A stretch of DNA of 31,202 bases, from contig CAZLQJ010000010.1 in NCBI GenBank assembly GCA_964561705.1, positions 1 to 31,202 on the forward strand. Reading direction: 5' to 3'. Source of the DNA: HGM12587 sp964561705 (lineage in GTDB: Bacteria > Bacillota > Clostridia > Lachnospirales > Lachnospiraceae). This document shows, one piece after another, positions 1 through 8,240 of the stretch. Both the position numbers and the translations under genes were made by a program. Numbering within the stretch: position 1 is the stretch's first letter; each line of letters opens with the position of its first letter. Under the pieces are notes generated by a model. It saw nothing but the letters and a program-made list of their open reading frames with translations. It had not been told where the DNA came from and searched no databases.

Positions 1-51
1 AGTCCCGCAGGATTTTAAGTCCTGTGCGTCTGCCAGTTCCGCCACGCCGGC
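1..51 (-). tRNA. tRNA-Leu(UAA), 3' part cut off by the window edge
   Basis: Read on the minus strand, the sequence from 51 down to 1 gives the acceptor 5' strand GCCGGCG, a D arm with GGAACTGGCAGACGC typical of leucine tRNAs, and the anticodon arm CAGGA-CTTAAAA-TCCTG. The loop places TAA at the anticodon, so it decodes UUA. The variable arm, T arm and 3' end lie outside the window. It follows tRNA-Tyr by 49 bp in the same direction and probably shares its transcript. Confidence 0.93.
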
Positions 52-100
52 ATATCTGCTATATTTGTCCGACTTTTTCAAGTCGATCTATGGCAGAAAG

Positions 101-182
101 TGGATGGAGAAGGATTCGAACCTTCGAAGTCGTCGACAACAGATTTACAGTCTGCCCCCTTTGGCCGCTCGGGAATCCATCC
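101..182 (-). tRNA. tRNA-Tyr(GUA)
   Basis: The minus strand gives the acceptor stem GGATGGA paired with TCCATCC, with discriminator A at 101. The anticodon loop CTGTAAA reads GTA. A long class II variable arm and the T loop TTCGAATC are visible. At 82 nt without CCA, and with no CCA encoded, it fits bacterial tRNA-Tyr. It is the first gene of a small tRNA transcript running toward tRNA-Leu, with a promoter just upstream. Confidence 0.95.
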
Positions 183-211
183 AAGATCTTGTATATTTTG
201 CTGACCTATTA

Positions 212-240
212 CTTATAGCACAATCAGACAAAATATGCAA
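212..240 (-). promoter_or_regulatory. Promoter of the tRNA-Tyr/tRNA-Leu transcript
   Basis: On the minus strand, -35 TTGCAT (235-240) and -10 TATAAG (212-217) are separated by exactly 17 bp. The -10 ends about 30 bp upstream of the mature tRNA-Tyr 5' end, as expected for a tRNA precursor leader. Confidence 0.7.
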
Positions 241-325
241 GAATTATTTTTTAAATGAACTTATTTTTCACAACAAGCCTATTGCTGTAATTATTCGTTT
301 TCTTTTACTTTTTTAGCACAAACTG

Positions 326-529
326 CTACACTAGTTGCACATGCTGTAATGCAATCTGCTTTAGATGCTGTCCCATATAGGTACCGTCTTTATTATAAGC
401 ATAAGGCTCACCCTTGTAGCGTATCCAGCCTTCTTCCCAATTTTCCTCCGTATCCGTTTCGCCCAAAGTTATATCATATTCAATTTTTTTCAATAAAATA
501 TGTGGGTTTTCAGTTTTCTTTGCTTTTTC
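326..529 (-). pseudogene. Open coding-like remnant in frame after the amylase stop codon
   Basis: This is the only candidate coding material between tRNA-Tyr and the amylase. Directly after the amylase TAA (530-532), the same minus-strand frame stays open for 67 codons to a TAG at 326-328. The composition looks like real protein, rich in E, K, W and Y, including EENWEEGWIRYKG and EPYAYNKDGTYMG. No ATG with a ribosome site is present. A TTG at 491-493 could start a 55-residue peptide but has no Shine-Dalgarno sequence. The G-W...Y-x-Y-N-x-D-G pattern loosely resembles cell-wall-binding repeats, which is only a visual impression. The best reading is the 3' end of a gene whose 5' part was lost, or a former extension of the amylase. 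A short expressed peptide is less likely. Confidence 0.35.
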
Positions 530-2572
530 TTATTCTCTGACATTTCTAAGGACTTTACAGGACATCGGCTCCATGGTAAGTTCTAAAATCCCCGATTTTA
601 CCGGATATTGAATTCTTCCTACATTATAACCTCTTTTGTTGGTTTTCATCAGACGTTCCACTCTGCCTTCCATAGGAACATTGGCACTCCACACAGGCAG
701 ACGGACCGTTCGTTCCTCATCCGACATATTGATCACGGTGATTACCTGATTTTCTTTGTCAAATCTTACATAGGCAAACATTTCCCTCTCTGCCAGAAGG
801 ATCTTCGTGGATCCCTTCTTTAAAACAGGATGTTTTTTATGAATCGAGATCATGTCACGGTGAAATTCTACCAGTTTAAAATCTTCCTTTCCCCAAGGAT
901 ACGTCCTTCGATTATCAGGATCCGTAAATCCGCAGACACCCGCTTCATCTCCATAATAAAGGGTAGGAGCTCCGATCCAAGTCATCAAAAATGCCACTGC
1001 AATTCCCATGATTTCCTTTTGTATTCCTTTAGAAGCAGCTTCTGCCCCGGCGGTTTCCAGACGGCCTGCCATATGATTGGTACGGGTCAGGAACCGGGAA
1101 TGGTCGTGATTGCTCAGCTGATTCATAGATGTCATCAGAGACGGCATATGAAACGCTGTCATATGATGTGACATGCAATTTTTCAAAAACTCACTGTTCC
1201 GGTAATATTCTCCGTTATATTCATTGCTGTGTTTCTCCATACCTGTCAAAAACCATGTGACCGGTTCCATAAATGCATCATAATTCATAACCGTATCCCA
1301 TTGGTCGCCCTGCAGCCATCCGGACGCATCCCCATAATGTTCTGCATAGATCATAACTTCCGGATTTACTTCCTTGACCGCTTTACGGAATTTCTTCCAA
1401 AAACGATGATTATATTCTTCACTATGGCCCAGATCTGCTGCCACATCCAATCTCCATCCGTCCACATTATAAGGAGGGGAAACCCATTTTTTTCCAATCT
1501 CCAGAATATATTCTTCTAATTTTGGAGAATCCTCATAATTTAACTTCGGCAGCGTATCGTTCGACCACCAGCCATCGTAATTGGCATTGTACGGCCACTG
1601 ATCTTTGTAAAAATGATAGAAGGAATGATACGGGCTTTCCCGGTCCACATAGGCCCCCCGTTCAAATCCATCCTGACCTTCGTAGATCCTTTCCCGATCC
1701 ATCCATTTATTAAAAGAACCACTGTGATTAAATACGCCATCGATGATGATTTTCATCCCTCTTCGATGAATTTCCTCGCAGAATTTTGCAAAAAACGCAT
1801 TACTTGCTTCCAAATTCTTCAGATTTGCCGTTCTTGCAATATATTTGGATGCCTGCATATTATCCTTACACCCTTTGGCAAGCAGCTCTCCGCCGTCTTC
1901 CGCGATCACTGCAAAATGCGGATCAATATGCTCATAATCCTGACAATCATACTTATGATTGGAAGGGGAAACAAATAAAGGATTAAAATAGAGCACTTCC
2001 ACTCCCAATCCCTGAAGATAATCCAGTTTGTCCCATACACCCTGAAGATCTCCGCCGTAAAATCGTCCCACATCCAGTGTCGCCGGAATTTCCTCCCAAT
2101 CTTCTACTTTCTTTACAGTATCATTAATATAATAATATTCATCCGTCAGCACATCGTTCCTAGGATCTCCATTGCAGAAGCGATCTGTATAAATCTGATA
2201 CATCACAGCTCCCTTTGCCCAATCCGGCGTATGAAACCCCGGCACAATGGCAAACTGATATTGTTCTCTCGTATCCGCAAAGACTCCACGCCGGTTATAG
2301 ATCACAATCGTTTCTCCTTTGCGTACTTCAAAATAGTAGCGGATCGTTTCTTCCCCTACTTTTATGCTGGTCATATAATAATCAAATACTTCGGTACTTG
2401 TTTCTTTTTCCAGGATGATTCTCTGATCCCTACAGACAAGGACTACCTGCTCTACATCATCTTTCGCCGTACGAAACCGGATCTTTACCTCATCGCCTGT
2501 ATCCGGCTCCAAAGGAAAATGATATTCTTCCGTTTCATCACTATGTAATCCCATTAAATTCATATCTGCCAT
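530..2572 (-). CDS. GH13 family alpha-glucan hydrolase, neopullulanase/cyclomaltodextrinase-like
   Basis: Hydrolyses alpha-1,4 (and in this subfamily often alpha-1,6) bonds of maltodextrins or pullulan fragments. The four GH13 regions are visible: DGVFNH (about 278-283), GWRLDVAAD with the nucleophile Asp at about 376, the acid/base Glu in YAEHYG (about 411), and SNHDHSR with the transition-state Asp (about 490). The first 110 residues form a beta-rich N-terminal module of the kind seen in neopullulanases (CBM34-like), and YGGDLQGVWDKLDYL is typical of that group. There is no signal peptide, so it should act in the cytoplasm on imported dextrins. The start was taken at ATG 2570-2572 because GAGGTGG lies 9 bp upstream. 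The frame runs on to 2743, but that extension crosses the ftsH terminator. 680 residues. Exact substrate is not determinable here. Confidence 0.9.
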   Translation of the reverse strand: MADMNLMGLHSDETEEYHFPLEPDTGDEVKIRFRTAKDDVEQVVLVCRDQRIILEKETSTEVFDYYMTSIKVGEETIRYYFEVRKGETIVIYNRRGVFADTREQYQFAIVPGFHTPDWAKGAVMYQIYTDRFCNGDPRNDVLTDEYYYINDTVKKVEDWEEIPATLDVGRFYGGDLQGVWDKLDYLQGLGVEVLYFNPLFVSPSNHKYDCQDYEHIDPHFAVIAEDGGELLAKGCKDNMQASKYIARTANLKNLEASNAFFAKFCEEIHRRGMKIIIDGVFNHSGSFNKWMDRERIYEGQDGFERGAYVDRESPYHSFYHFYKDQWPYNANYDGWWSNDTLPKLNYEDSPKLEEYILEIGKKWVSPPYNVDGWRLDVAADLGHSEEYNHRFWKKFRKAVKEVNPEVMIYAEHYGDASGWLQGDQWDTVMNYDAFMEPVTWFLTGMEKHSNEYNGEYYRNSEFLKNCMSHHMTAFHMPSLMTSMNQLSNHDHSRFLTRTNHMAGRLETAGAEAASKGIQKEIMGIAVAFLMTWIGAPTLYYGDEAGVCGFTDPDNRRTYPWGKEDFKLVEFHRDMISIHKKHPVLKKGSTKILLAEREMFAYVRFDKENQVITVINMSDEERTVRLPVWSANVPMEGRVERLMKTNKRGYNVGRIQYPVKSGILELTMEPMSCKVLRNVRE

Positions 2573-2669
2573 AATACAATTCCACCTCAGCTTGTATCTT
2601 ACAATAAAAAAAATAATTTGACAACAGACTTTCCTTTTGTGAATTTCCTCATTTTCTCCACAAATTAGT

Positions 2670-2700
2670 AAAAGGACAGCAGAAGATCTGCTGTCCTTTT
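2670..2700 (-). terminator. Rho-independent terminator downstream of ftsH
   Basis: A perfect 13-bp inverted repeat (AAAAGGACAGCAG at 2670-2682, CTGCTGTCCTTTT at 2688-2700) with a 5-nt loop, ending in a short T run on either strand. It lies between the ftsH stop and the amylase start, so it separates the two transcripts. The rest of 2573-2867 is AT-rich with no gene. An extended -10-like TGCTATACT on the minus strand near 2778-2786 is a weak candidate amylase promoter. Confidence 0.75.
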
Positions 2701-2867
2701 GGAGAAGGTATTTCATTAAATAATTTTTTTGGGGGTATAGCAAAAACTATATAATGTATTGGGGGTTTTTACGATTTGTAGTATAGCAAATGTGTACAAT
2801 TAAGTGTTAACAAATATGCCAATTTTCAAAACTATTTTTTGTGCATTTTGCACAGTACATTTTCATT

Positions 2868-4673
2868 TTACACAAAAAGCCCCTCGAATTCCTCTCTGGA
2901 AATCTTCTCTTTTTCTAAAAGAAGCTGTGCACAGGCTTCCAACACCTGTCGGTTTTCCAGAATGATCGTTTTTGCCTTTTCATAACATTCGTCCACGATA
3001 CGCTTGATTTCTGCGTCAATGGTTCCTGCAATCTGTTCACTATGCCCTTTGGTATGGGCAAGATCTCTGCCAATGAACACCTCATCCTGATCGTTGTCAT
3101 AATTTACAAGTCCCAGCGCCTCTGACATGCCATATTTGGTTACCATATTTCGGGCCACTGCCGTTGCCTGACGGATATCCTGAGATGCTCCGGTCGTAAT
3201 ATCATCAAAGATCAGTTCCTCCGCAATCCGGCCGCCCAGATCTACCATGATCTCCTGAAGCATTTTTCCCTTAGTTAAAAACATTTCATCCTTTTCCGGC
3301 AAAGGCATGGTATAACCTGCCGCACCGACACCTGTTGGAATGATGGAAACGCTGTAAACCGGTCCCACATCCGGAAGCATATGAAACAGAATTGCATGCC
3401 CCGCTTCATGATAAGCGGTGATCTTCTTTTCTTTTTCGGAAACAACACGGCTTTTCTTTTCTGCTCCCAGTCCAACCTTTACAAATGCCTTTTTGATGTC
3501 TTTCTGTAAAAGATAGGCACGATTTTCTTTTGCCGCAAAAATTGCCGATTCATTTAACAGGTTTTCCAGATCAGCTCCTGTAAAACCTGCAGTCGTCTGG
3601 GCAATCTGTGCAAGATCCACATCCTCACCCAGAGGTTTATTTTTTGCGTGAACCTTCAAAATTTCCTCACGACCACGCACATCCGGTCTTCCCACTGCAA
3701 TCTTTCTGTCAAAACGTCCCGGTCTTAAAATGGCAGGATCCAGAATATCTACACGGTTGGTCGCTGCCAGAACAATAATTCCGGAATTGACACCAAACCC
3801 GTCCATTTCCACCAAAAGCTGGTTCAGTGTCTGCTCTCTCTCATCATGGCCACCGCCCATTCCGGTCCCCCGTCGCCTTGCTACCGCATCAATTTCATCA
3901 ATGAAAACAATACAAGGCGCATTTCTTTTGGCTTCAGCAAAAAGATCTCTGACGCGGGAAGCACCCACACCTACAAACATTTCTACAAAATCCGAACCGG
4001 AAATACTAAAAAACGGAACGCCCGCTTCTCCCGCAATGGCTTTTGCCATCAATGTCTTACCGGTTCCAGGCGGTCCCTCCAAAAGAACACCCTTTGGAAT
4101 TCTTGCACCAACTGCCATATATTTGGAAGGTTCTCTTAAAAAATCCACAATTTCCTGAAGATCTTCTTTTTCTTCCTGAAGACCTGCCACATCCCCAAAG
4201 GTGGTCTGAATCTGACCTTTTGCAGACATTTGAGCCTTACTCTTTCCAAAATCCATCATTTTACCGCCGCCACCGGCATTTTGGCGGCTCATCAGCGTAA
4301 ATAAGACAAAAACGACTACCAGAGAAAGAAGAAACGGCAATCCCATGGTCACAAAGAGATTCTCCTCTTCCACTTCACCAAAAGTCACATCTACACCATG
4401 ATTTCTCATTTCCTCTTCTGCTTTATTGACATCTGAAAGGTTTGTTTCCTTCTGTTCCCCATTTTCCAGGGTAAAAGCAACCTTTCCGGTCGGCACTTCC
4501 TTGTTCAGGTCAATCTGTGCCGATACAACCGCTCCGTCTTCCACTGCCTTTACAAACTGCGTGTAAGAATACTCTGTCTCTGCCTGCTGTCTGTCAGAAA
4601 ACTGGGCAAATATCCACATAAATCCCAACATCAATGCCAGGTAGATCAATATCCCCTGTAATTGCTTTTTCAA
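2868..4673 (-). CDS. ftsH: ATP-dependent zinc metalloprotease FtsH
   Basis: Membrane-anchored AAA+ protease that extracts and degrades misfolded membrane proteins and selected regulators. Two membrane segments (about 7-24 and 106-128) flank an extracytoplasmic domain. The AAA module follows with Walker A GPPGTGKT (200-207), Walker B CIVFIDEID (254-262) and arginine fingers in RPGRFDR. The zinc site is HEAGH (422-426) in the C-terminal peptidase domain. Length, 601 residues, is a little under the Bacillus protein. The initiator is TTG (4671-4673), with AGGAGGA 9 bp upstream and no better in-frame ATG. Last gene of tilS-hpt-ftsH, 12 bp after the hpt stop; the same order occurs in Bacillus. Confidence 0.97.
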   Translation of the reverse strand: MKKQLQGILIYLALMLGFMWIFAQFSDRQQAETEYSYTQFVKAVEDGAVVSAQIDLNKEVPTGKVAFTLENGEQKETNLSDVNKAEEEMRNHGVDVTFGEVEEENLFVTMGLPFLLSLVVVFVLFTLMSRQNAGGGGKMMDFGKSKAQMSAKGQIQTTFGDVAGLQEEKEDLQEIVDFLREPSKYMAVGARIPKGVLLEGPPGTGKTLMAKAIAGEAGVPFFSISGSDFVEMFVGVGASRVRDLFAEAKRNAPCIVFIDEIDAVARRRGTGMGGGHDEREQTLNQLLVEMDGFGVNSGIIVLAATNRVDILDPAILRPGRFDRKIAVGRPDVRGREEILKVHAKNKPLGEDVDLAQIAQTTAGFTGADLENLLNESAIFAAKENRAYLLQKDIKKAFVKVGLGAEKKSRVVSEKEKKITAYHEAGHAILFHMLPDVGPVYSVSIIPTGVGAAGYTMPLPEKDEMFLTKGKMLQEIMVDLGGRIAEELIFDDITTGASQDIRQATAVARNMVTKYGMSEALGLVNYDNDQDEVFIGRDLAHTKGHSEQIAGTIDAEIKRIVDECYEKAKTIILENRQVLEACAQLLLEKEKISREEFEGLFV

Positions 4674-4685
4674 AAAATATTCCTC

Positions 4686-5216
4686 CTACTGCTCGTCGAA
4701 TTCTACAACCCCGATATATGGAAGGTCTCTTAACTTCTGATCATAATCCAGACCATAACCGACAACAAATTTATCCGGAATTTCGAATCCTGTATATTTT
4801 ACATCCACATCGACAACTCTTCGATCCGGTTTATCCAGCAATGTACAGATTTCCATACTTGCCGGTTCTCTCTGTCCAAGTATTTTTACCAGATGGCTTA
4901 AAGTTCTTCCCGAATCGATGATGTCTTCAATGACAATGATATGTTTTCCCTGAATGGTTTCATCCAGATCTTTCACGATCTTTACGATACCGCTGGACTT
5001 TGTATCTGCGCCATAGCTGGAGCACTGCATAAAATCGAGTGTTACAGGTACTGTAATATATTTTGCCAATTCGCAGGTCACAAAGATACTCCCTTTTAAG
5101 ATACAAATCAGATGCACAGCTTTTCCTTCATAATCTTTGCTGATCTGTGCAGCCATTTCTTTGATTCTTTTTTCAACATCTTCCTGTGAGATCAATTCTT
5201 TCACTGTAAAATTCAT
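4686..5216 (-). CDS. hpt: Hypoxanthine phosphoribosyltransferase
   Basis: Purine salvage enzyme that converts hypoxanthine (and usually guanine) plus PRPP into IMP (or GMP). The PRPP-binding signature IVIEDIIDSGRTL is intact and lies centrally, as in bacterial Hpt. 176 residues is the normal family length. Upstream in-frame ATGs at 5220-5222 and 5229-5231 are poorly spaced from the GGAGG at 5225-5229. The ATG at 5214-5216 sits 8 bp from it and was chosen. With this start the gene overlaps the end of tilS by 44 bp, implying translational coupling. In Bacillus, HprT also interacts with TilS and with the ftsH region; that is known from the family and not visible here. Confidence 0.95.
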   Translation of the reverse strand: MNFTVKELISQEDVEKRIKEMAAQISKDYEGKAVHLICILKGSIFVTCELAKYITVPVTLDFMQCSSYGADTKSSGIVKIVKDLDETIQGKHIIVIEDIIDSGRTLSHLVKILGQREPASMEICTLLDKPDRRVVDVDVKYTGFEIPDKFVVGYGLDYDQKLRDLPYIGVVEFDEQ

Positions 5217-6576
5217 ACTCATTTCCTCCACATAACTGTACTTTCAAAATCTTTTTCGTGTCTTTGCTTACTTTGTAATATTCACTGATGCGCTTTCCTA
5301 CTACCCAAAGGATATGTGAGCCATCTGCCAATAATACCATGCGATTTCTTTCTTCTTTGGCCACTTTTTCATTGACCAGATAATCCTGCAATGACTTTTT
5401 TCCATGGTCTTTATTAATTTCCAGATAATCTCCTGCTTCTCTTGTCCGCAAACAAATACCTTTCGATATTTTATCATAATCAAAACATTTCGTATAGCTT
5501 TTTGTTGAAAACATTTTGCTCTCATCCCAGTCCTCCACACGAATCAAAAAGGTGTTTCCGCCAAAAGAATAGGTGCCTTCTCCCGTAATTTTCACAGGCT
5601 CATCACTTAGGATCTCTTCTTCATAAAAAAGACGAATGCCCTCGTATGTCCGCACTGCCAAAAGTCCCCGGGGAAGCGAAAGTTTCTTTCCTGTCTGCAT
5701 CTCAAAGAGATTTTTCATTTTTTCCCAATGCTCTTCTGTCATATCAGCTAAGGATCCGTCTAAATATTCCACGCTTTTTTGAAATACCGGAACATACAGC
5801 ACCGGATCCCCCGAAAACAAAATCTCCTTCGAGATTCTCACCTCTTTTTTCTCCCGGGTTACACTTTTCTGATAAAGTTTCTCCGCCATCCGATCCATAT
5901 AGTCCGCAACTGCGCTTAACTTCTCCGCCGCACGGCTGATATGAACCACACTTTTCGGATTAACCTCTTCCAACAAGGGCAGGATTTCATGACGAATCTT
6001 ATTTCTTGTATAATCCACGGATGCATTGGTACCATCCTCTACAAATTCATACTCCATATTTTCCACATAGGCTTCTATCTGTGCTCTGTAACTCCAAAGA
6101 AGCGGACGGATATAGACACCTTCCACAGGTCTCATGGAAGACAGCCCTCTGATTCCGGTTCCGCGGCTCAGATGAAAAAGCAAGGTTTCGGCCCGATCAT
6201 TTCCATGATGCGCCAAAGCAATGTGCGCTGCACCGCTTTTCTCCAAAACTTCCAAAAATGCCTGTCTGCGCACCATACGCCCAGTCTCTTCTTCCGACCT
6301 ATGCTCCTTTCGGCTGATCTTCGGAACATCAAAATGATACCCATGAAACGGAATCTCATATTTTTCACAGAGTGTTTTCACAAATTTTTCATCCCGATCA
6401 GCTTCTTCTCCACGGATCCCATGATTAACATGTACCGCCTCTAATGCATAACCCAGCTCTTTTAAGATATAAAACAAACAGACAGAATCCCTTCCTCCGG
6501 ACAGACCGATCACCATCTTCTCTCCCGGTTTCGCCATCTGATACTGTTTGATATACGCAGCTGTTTTTTGAAGCAT
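5173..6576 (-). CDS. tilS: tRNA(Ile)-lysidine synthase
   Basis: Modifies C34 of the minor isoleucine tRNA (anticodon CAU) to lysidine using ATP and lysine, which switches decoding from AUG to AUA. The N-terminal PP-loop is SGGRDS (around residues 25-30 from the chosen start), followed by AHHGNDRAETLL, the family's second signature. The C-terminal TilS domain is recognisable from KKSLQDYLVNEKVA and WVVGKRISEYYKV near the end. 467 residues, normal length. A GTG four codons earlier is possible, but the ATG at 6574-6576 has AGGTGAGG just upstream. The gene is preceded by its own promoter and overlaps hpt. Confidence 0.95.
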   Translation of the reverse strand: MLQKTAAYIKQYQMAKPGEKMVIGLSGGRDSVCLFYILKELGYALEAVHVNHGIRGEEADRDEKFVKTLCEKYEIPFHGYHFDVPKISRKEHRSEEETGRMVRRQAFLEVLEKSGAAHIALAHHGNDRAETLLFHLSRGTGIRGLSSMRPVEGVYIRPLLWSYRAQIEAYVENMEYEFVEDGTNASVDYTRNKIRHEILPLLEEVNPKSVVHISRAAEKLSAVADYMDRMAEKLYQKSVTREKKEVRISKEILFSGDPVLYVPVFQKSVEYLDGSLADMTEEHWEKMKNLFEMQTGKKLSLPRGLLAVRTYEGIRLFYEEEILSDEPVKITGEGTYSFGGNTFLIRVEDWDESKMFSTKSYTKCFDYDKISKGICLRTREAGDYLEINKDHGKKSLQDYLVNEKVAKEERNRMVLLADGSHILWVVGKRISEYYKVSKDTKKILKVQLCGGNEYEFYSERIDLTGRC

Positions 6577-6615
6577 GTTCTTCCTCACCTTTCCGGATAA
6601 ACTTCCATGTTCTCT

Positions 6616-6644
6616 ACTATAATGAAGTTCCCCCGAAAAAGCAA
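6616..6644 (-). promoter_or_regulatory. Promoter of tilS-hpt-ftsH
   Basis: Minus strand -35 TTGCTT (6639-6644), 17-bp spacer, -10 TATAGT (6616-6621), lying between the spoIIE stop and the tilS start. It would let the housekeeping genes tilS, hpt and the essential-type protease ftsH be made independently of the sporulation-controlled spoIIE upstream. Confidence 0.6.
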
Positions 6645-6646
6645 GG

Positions 6647-8086
6647 TCAACGCTTCCAAAGTCCCACTGCCAGAATCGTCATATCGTCACAAAATCTGCC
6701 GTTTTTATACTGATGCACCCTGCTTAAAATATAATCTGCCAATTCCTTCGGATTATTCGTCGGATGCTCCAAAATAATATCTTTCATCACTTTTTCCTGA
6801 TGTTCCGGCGGCAAAACATCCAAAACACCATCCGTAACCATGACGATCATATCTCCGTCATAGAGTTTTCTGCATGTCTTCTCACAATCAGTCTGTTGGA
6901 AGATTCCGGCCGGCAGACTGGTAGAAGTGATCGTCTCCACCCAGTTTCCCCTTCGGATAAAAGAAGTCGCTGCACCAATCTTTAAAAATTCACAAACGCC
7001 GCTGTAAAGATCAATGGAACTGATATCAATGGTCGAAAACGTCTTTCCATCAGAACGCATCACAAGCGCGGAATTGATCATTTTTACTGCTGTTTCTTTC
7101 GAAAATCCCGCTTCCAGAAATTGTTCCAGAAGATCTACCACCTTTTCACTTTCCTGATAGGCATGAAGTCCCGTCCCCATGCCATCTGACAAACTTGCCA
7201 TAAATTTTCCATCTTCTTTATGAAGAAAGGAAAAACTATCACCGGAAATCTGCTGATAATCCCCCACACTTCGTTCCACCCCGTAAACTACTTCAAAATT
7301 GGTACGCTCTACAAAACAGGTGTTGGTGTACTCATTGCGTACAAACGCCCTGGACTCTCTGGATGGCATCATGGGAAGCTGCAATTCTTCTGACAAAATC
7401 TGTGCCACATCTTTATTCGAAATACCATGTCTTCTGTAGGTACGGATCGTTAGGTAAACCTCTTTACGCTTTTCTTCATTTTCATAAACATAAACTTTTT
7501 TTAACAGGACGCCTGTCTTCTGCAAATGCTTTTTCAGCTTTTTTTCCAGAGAATTATCTTCCCTGGTCTCATAAGCTCTTCTTACGGCGTTTTCCATAAT
7601 CCCGGAAATCTCTGTCAGCTGCGTTGCCACTGCTACCCGCTGCTCATTGATCCGCGCATTCCACGCTGCATTAACCTTCTGATAATCATCCATTCCGACC
7701 AATGCCGGTGTATTTTGTGCCGGAACGCTCAAAAAAACCTTGGACAGCTCTGAAAATGCCTTTGTATAATGTCCAATCTGCTCCTCACCCGGAGAAAATT
7801 CCTTCCCAATCCCGCCACTTTCTTTTTTCCGAAACCATCTTGCAATCAGCCACAACATTGCAAGAACACAGCCCGCAAACACGCCTTCTACAATTCCAAA
7901 CAAATACTGTCTGTGATCATAGGGATACAACAGACAGGCCCCCAGATCCATGGCTGTCACCAAACTCCCAAATAGAAAAACGCTCCGCCACAAATCCCGC
8001 GCCTTCTTCAACCCAAACAGCCGGCGCACGATCCAAAGCAGCCCGATCGCCATCACATATTTTTCTGCCCAAAACATTCCCATCAT
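6647..8086 (-). CDS. spoIIE: Stage II sporulation protein E (PP2C-type phosphatase), short form
   Basis: In spore formers SpoIIE dephosphorylates the anti-anti-sigma factor SpoIIAA, which releases sigma-F in the forespore; it also localises to the polar septum with FtsZ. The C-terminal PP2C domain is complete, with SGDSF (281-285), SDGMGTG (300-306), TDGVLDV and the final CDDMT. The N-terminus has only about three membrane segments (about 10-27, 36-54, 61-83). The Bacillus protein is about 827 residues with ten; this one has 479. The middle region (about 100-250) corresponds to the FtsZ-interacting/regulatory part. ATG 8084-8086 has AGGAGGG upstream. It lies between divIC and tilS as in other spore formers and has its own promoter. 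Confidence 0.92.
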   Translation of the reverse strand: MMGMFWAEKYVMAIGLLWIVRRLFGLKKARDLWRSVFLFGSLVTAMDLGACLLYPYDHRQYLFGIVEGVFAGCVLAMLWLIARWFRKKESGGIGKEFSPGEEQIGHYTKAFSELSKVFLSVPAQNTPALVGMDDYQKVNAAWNARINEQRVAVATQLTEISGIMENAVRRAYETREDNSLEKKLKKHLQKTGVLLKKVYVYENEEKRKEVYLTIRTYRRHGISNKDVAQILSEELQLPMMPSRESRAFVRNEYTNTCFVERTNFEVVYGVERSVGDYQQISGDSFSFLHKEDGKFMASLSDGMGTGLHAYQESEKVVDLLEQFLEAGFSKETAVKMINSALVMRSDGKTFSTIDISSIDLYSGVCEFLKIGAATSFIRRGNWVETITSTSLPAGIFQQTDCEKTCRKLYDGDMIVMVTDGVLDVLPPEHQEKVMKDIILEHPTNNPKELADYILSRVHQYKNGRFCDDMTILAVGLWKR

Positions 8087-8124
8087 TTTTTCATCCCTCC
8101 TATTGTTTGTTTTTGGTAGGGACT

Positions 8125-8157
8125 ATCATAGCCACGGCAGATTTATTTTTTTGTCAA
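8125..8157 (-). promoter_or_regulatory. spoIIE promoter with 21-bp spacer and Spo0A-type boxes
   Basis: Minus strand -35 TTGACA (8152-8157) and -10 TATGAT (8125-8130) are separated by 21 bp. That is too long for an ordinary sigma-A promoter but matches the spacing described for Spo0A-dependent Bacillus spoIIE/spoIIG promoters. A heptamer one mismatch from the 0A box TGTCGAA overlaps the -35 (TGTCAAA on the plus strand, 8152-8158). A second one-mismatch heptamer (TGTCTAA on the minus strand, 8184-8190) lies 32 bp upstream. Spo0A control is inferred. Confidence 0.6.
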
Positions 8158-8189
8158 AAATTCACTTCAGTTTCCCTATACTTTTAGAC

Positions 8190-8218
8190 AAAAAAAGACC
8201 GTCACCTTCGTGACAGCC
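8190..8218 (-). terminator. Terminator after divIC
   Basis: Minus strand hairpin GGCTGTCAC / GTGACGGTC with a 4-nt loop and two G-T pairs, followed by seven T. It closes the hup-to-divIC transcript 22 bp after the divIC stop and insulates the spoIIE promoter. Its T run abuts the upstream 0A-like box. Confidence 0.85.
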
Positions 8219-8240
8219 TTCCCGTACTTTTCTGATCTTT

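Noticed and set aside
2573..2743. Extension of the amylase frame by 57 codons to 2743
   Set aside because: The extension crosses the ftsH terminator hairpin and has no ribosome site; the start at 2572 has GAGGTGG at a good distance and is followed by normal family sequence.
3730..4158. 142-codon plus-strand frame inside ftsH
   Set aside because: It is opposite to a fully convincing ftsH, has low-complexity Ser/Pro composition and no ribosome site.
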